7,082 nucleotides of DNA. Source: Thermoleophilia bacterium (GTDB taxonomy: Bacteria > Actinomycetota > Thermoleophilia > Gaiellales > Gaiellaceae). Positions 6,080 through 7,082 of the stretch are shown here, in pieces. The first letter of the stretch is position 1. Every line of letters starts with the position of its first letter. The notes under the pieces were generated by a model. It made no database searches. It was not told where the DNA came from and saw only the letters and a list, made by a program, of their open reading frames with translations. Made by a program: the position numbers and the translations under genes. The stretch lies in NCBI GenBank assembly GCA_029858755.1, contig JAOUEK010000099.1:1-7082 (forward strand), written 5' to 3'.

Positions 6080-7003
6080 GTGCGCGCCGTCGTCCTCGAG
6101 CGTCAGGGCGGGCCCGAGGCGCTCGTCGTCCACGAGCTCCCCTCGCCGACGGCCGGCGAGGGGCAGGTGCTCGTCTCCGTGCGGGCGGCGGGCGTCAACT
6201 TCCTCGAGGTGCTCGTGCGGCAGGGCATGTACCCGCAGCCGCCCGAGCTGCCATGGGTGCCGGGGCTGGAGGTCGCGGGCCTGACGGAGAGCGGCCGACG
6301 GGTGCTCGGGCTGGTCCGCGCGACGGGCGGCGGCTACGCGGAAGTGGCCGCGGTCGACGAGGACTGGCTGTTCGACCTCCCCCCCGACGCGTCCTTCGAG
6401 GAGGGGGCTGCATTCCTGATGGCCTTTCTCACCGCCTGGCTGCCGCTCACACGCCAGGCGCCGGTGCGTCACGGGATGCGGCTGCTCGTCACTGCGGCCG
6501 CCGGCGCCGTGGGGAGTGCCGCCGTGCAGGTCGGGCGGGCGCTCGGGGCCGAGGTCGTCGCGGCGGCGGGCAGCGAGGAGAAGCTGGCGTTGCCGCGCTC
6601 GCTCGGCGCAGTCGAGGCGGTCACCTACGACGCGATCGAGGAGTTGGGCCAGGTCGACGTCGTGCTCGACCCGGTGGGCGGACCGCTGCTGGCCGGCGCG
6701 CTGCGCCTGCTGCGACCCCTCGGGGCCGCGGTGGCGGTCGGGTACGCGGGCGGGCCCTGGGAGCCCGTCAGCCCGCAGCAGCTCGTCGGCCGGAACGTCG
6801 GGCTCCACGGCTTCTACCTGGGTCGGCTGATGCAGCGGGAGCCGGCGATCGTGCGCGACGCCGCACGCGATCTGCTCCGCCTGTGGGCACAGGGCATCGT
6901 CCGTCCGGTGGTCGGGTCCACGTATCCGCTCGATCAGGCGGGCGAGGCGCACCGGCTGATCGAAGAGCGACGCTCGACGGGCAAGGTCGTGCTCGTGCTG
7001 TGA
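6080..7003 (+). CDS. Zinc-independent MDR-family NADPH:quinone oxidoreductase or enoyl reductase
   Basis: The protein is 307 residues in the medium-chain dehydrogenase/reductase fold of the quinone oxidoreductase subfamily. The N-terminal catalytic domain (about 1-115) has the opening MRAVVLERQGGPEAL, AAGVNFLEVLVRQGMYP and PWVPGLEVAG, without the zinc-binding Cys/His pattern of alcohol dehydrogenases. The Rossmann domain carries the nucleotide-binding AAAGAVGSAAVQ (from residue 139), and the C-terminus ends HRLIEERRSTGKVVLVL as in the family. Members reduce quinones or conjugated C=C bonds with NADPH. Following an acyl-CoA dehydrogenase pair and a hydratase, it may reduce an unsaturated acyl or ring intermediate, or recycle cofactor; the sequence does not decide. 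GTG 6080 lies 3 bases after the hydratase stop, with GAGG (6075-6078) overlapping that stop but unusually close to the start. The family is secure; the substrate is not. Confidence 0.9.
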   Translation: MRAVVLERQGGPEALVVHELPSPTAGEGQVLVSVRAAGVNFLEVLVRQGMYPQPPELPWVPGLEVAGLTESGRRVLGLVRATGGGYAEVAAVDEDWLFDLPPDASFEEGAAFLMAFLTAWLPLTRQAPVRHGMRLLVTAAAGAVGSAAVQVGRALGAEVVAAAGSEEKLALPRSLGAVEAVTYDAIEELGQVDVVLDPVGGPLLAGALRLLRPLGAAVAVGYAGGPWEPVSPQQLVGRNVGLHGFYLGRLMQREPAIVRDAARDLLRLWAQGIVRPVVGSTYPLDQAGEAHRLIEERRSTGKVVLVL

Positions 7004-7028
7004 TCGACGCCCACGGGGTCGGCGGCGC

Positions 7029-7082
7029 GTGACCGAGGATCCGCGCCACCCGCGGCACGACCGTCGCCGCTGGGCGCTGCTC
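7029..7082 (+). CDS. N-terminal fragment of an unidentified protein, possibly membrane-bound (3' end outside window)
   Basis: From GTG 7029 the frame is open to the window edge, giving 18 residues (MTEDPRHPRHDRRRWALL). A hydrophilic, strongly basic start turning hydrophobic at the edge is typical of a cytoplasmic tail before a first membrane helix. The start is 25 bases after the reductase stop, in the same direction, so it may be the last member of the operon. There is no convincing ribosome site (GGGG at 7016-7019 is the best candidate), and the family cannot be told from so little sequence. Confidence 0.35.
   Translation, partial: MTEDPRHPRHDRRRWALL

Noticed and set aside
3293..6952. A 1219-codon open frame on the minus strand, antisense to five + strand genes
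   Set aside because: It covers genes with complete, motif-rich protein families. Its translation is low-complexity, rich in Arg, Asp, His, Leu and Glu, with no recognisable domain. Long antisense frames arise when almost all third codon positions are G or C.

Overview
The window is very GC-rich, with G or C at almost every third codon position. It uses GTG as well as ATG starts and its genes are packed with little or no spacing. Together with the protein families present (paired acyl-CoA dehydrogenases, a FadD-type ligase, a mycobacterial-type lactate monooxygenase relative, a LiaF-like envelope protein tail), this points to a high-GC actinobacterium. A Thermoleophilia-like soil lineage is plausible, but I cannot fix the taxon from the sequence alone. 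All supported genes are on the + strand.

Layout. Bases 1-155 are the 3' end of a gene whose product ends like LiaF/PspC-type envelope proteins. It overlaps by 8 bases a 61-residue two-helix membrane protein (148-333). A 60-base gap (334-393) holds a candidate promoter and a perfect 9-bp inverted repeat directly before a monocistronic-looking FMN-dependent 2-hydroxyacid oxidising enzyme of the lactate 2-monooxygenase clade (394-1542). A 27-base gap with a second candidate promoter then leads into a tight five-gene catabolic operon: acyl-CoA dehydrogenase catalytic-type subunit (1570-2730), short acyl-CoA dehydrogenase partner (2730-3659), fatty acyl-CoA ligase (3659-5257), enoyl-CoA hydratase (5294-6076) and a zinc-free MDR-family quinone oxidoreductase or enoyl reductase (6080-7003). 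A gene that may encode a membrane protein begins at 7029 and runs off the end.

How the genes fit together. The ligase would activate a carboxylic acid to its CoA thioester. The two dehydrogenase chains, probably one heteromeric enzyme, would introduce the 2,3-double bond, and the hydratase would add water. The MDR reductase could reduce an unsaturated or quinone-like intermediate. Hydroxyacyl-CoA dehydrogenase and thiolase are not in the window, so the unit is either an incomplete beta-oxidation cycle or relies on genes elsewhere. The paired dehydrogenase layout resembles the alpha2beta2 enzymes that mycobacteria use on bulky steroid side chains, which suggests a non-standard acyl substrate. 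That is inference.

I see no CRISPR array, RNA gene, mobile element or obvious novel defence system. The points most worth a second look are the inverted repeat over the candidate promoter at 367-392, two starts that look leaderless, the split acyl-CoA dehydrogenase with its apparently relocated catalytic base, and the lactate-monooxygenase-like enzyme beside a ligase operon.
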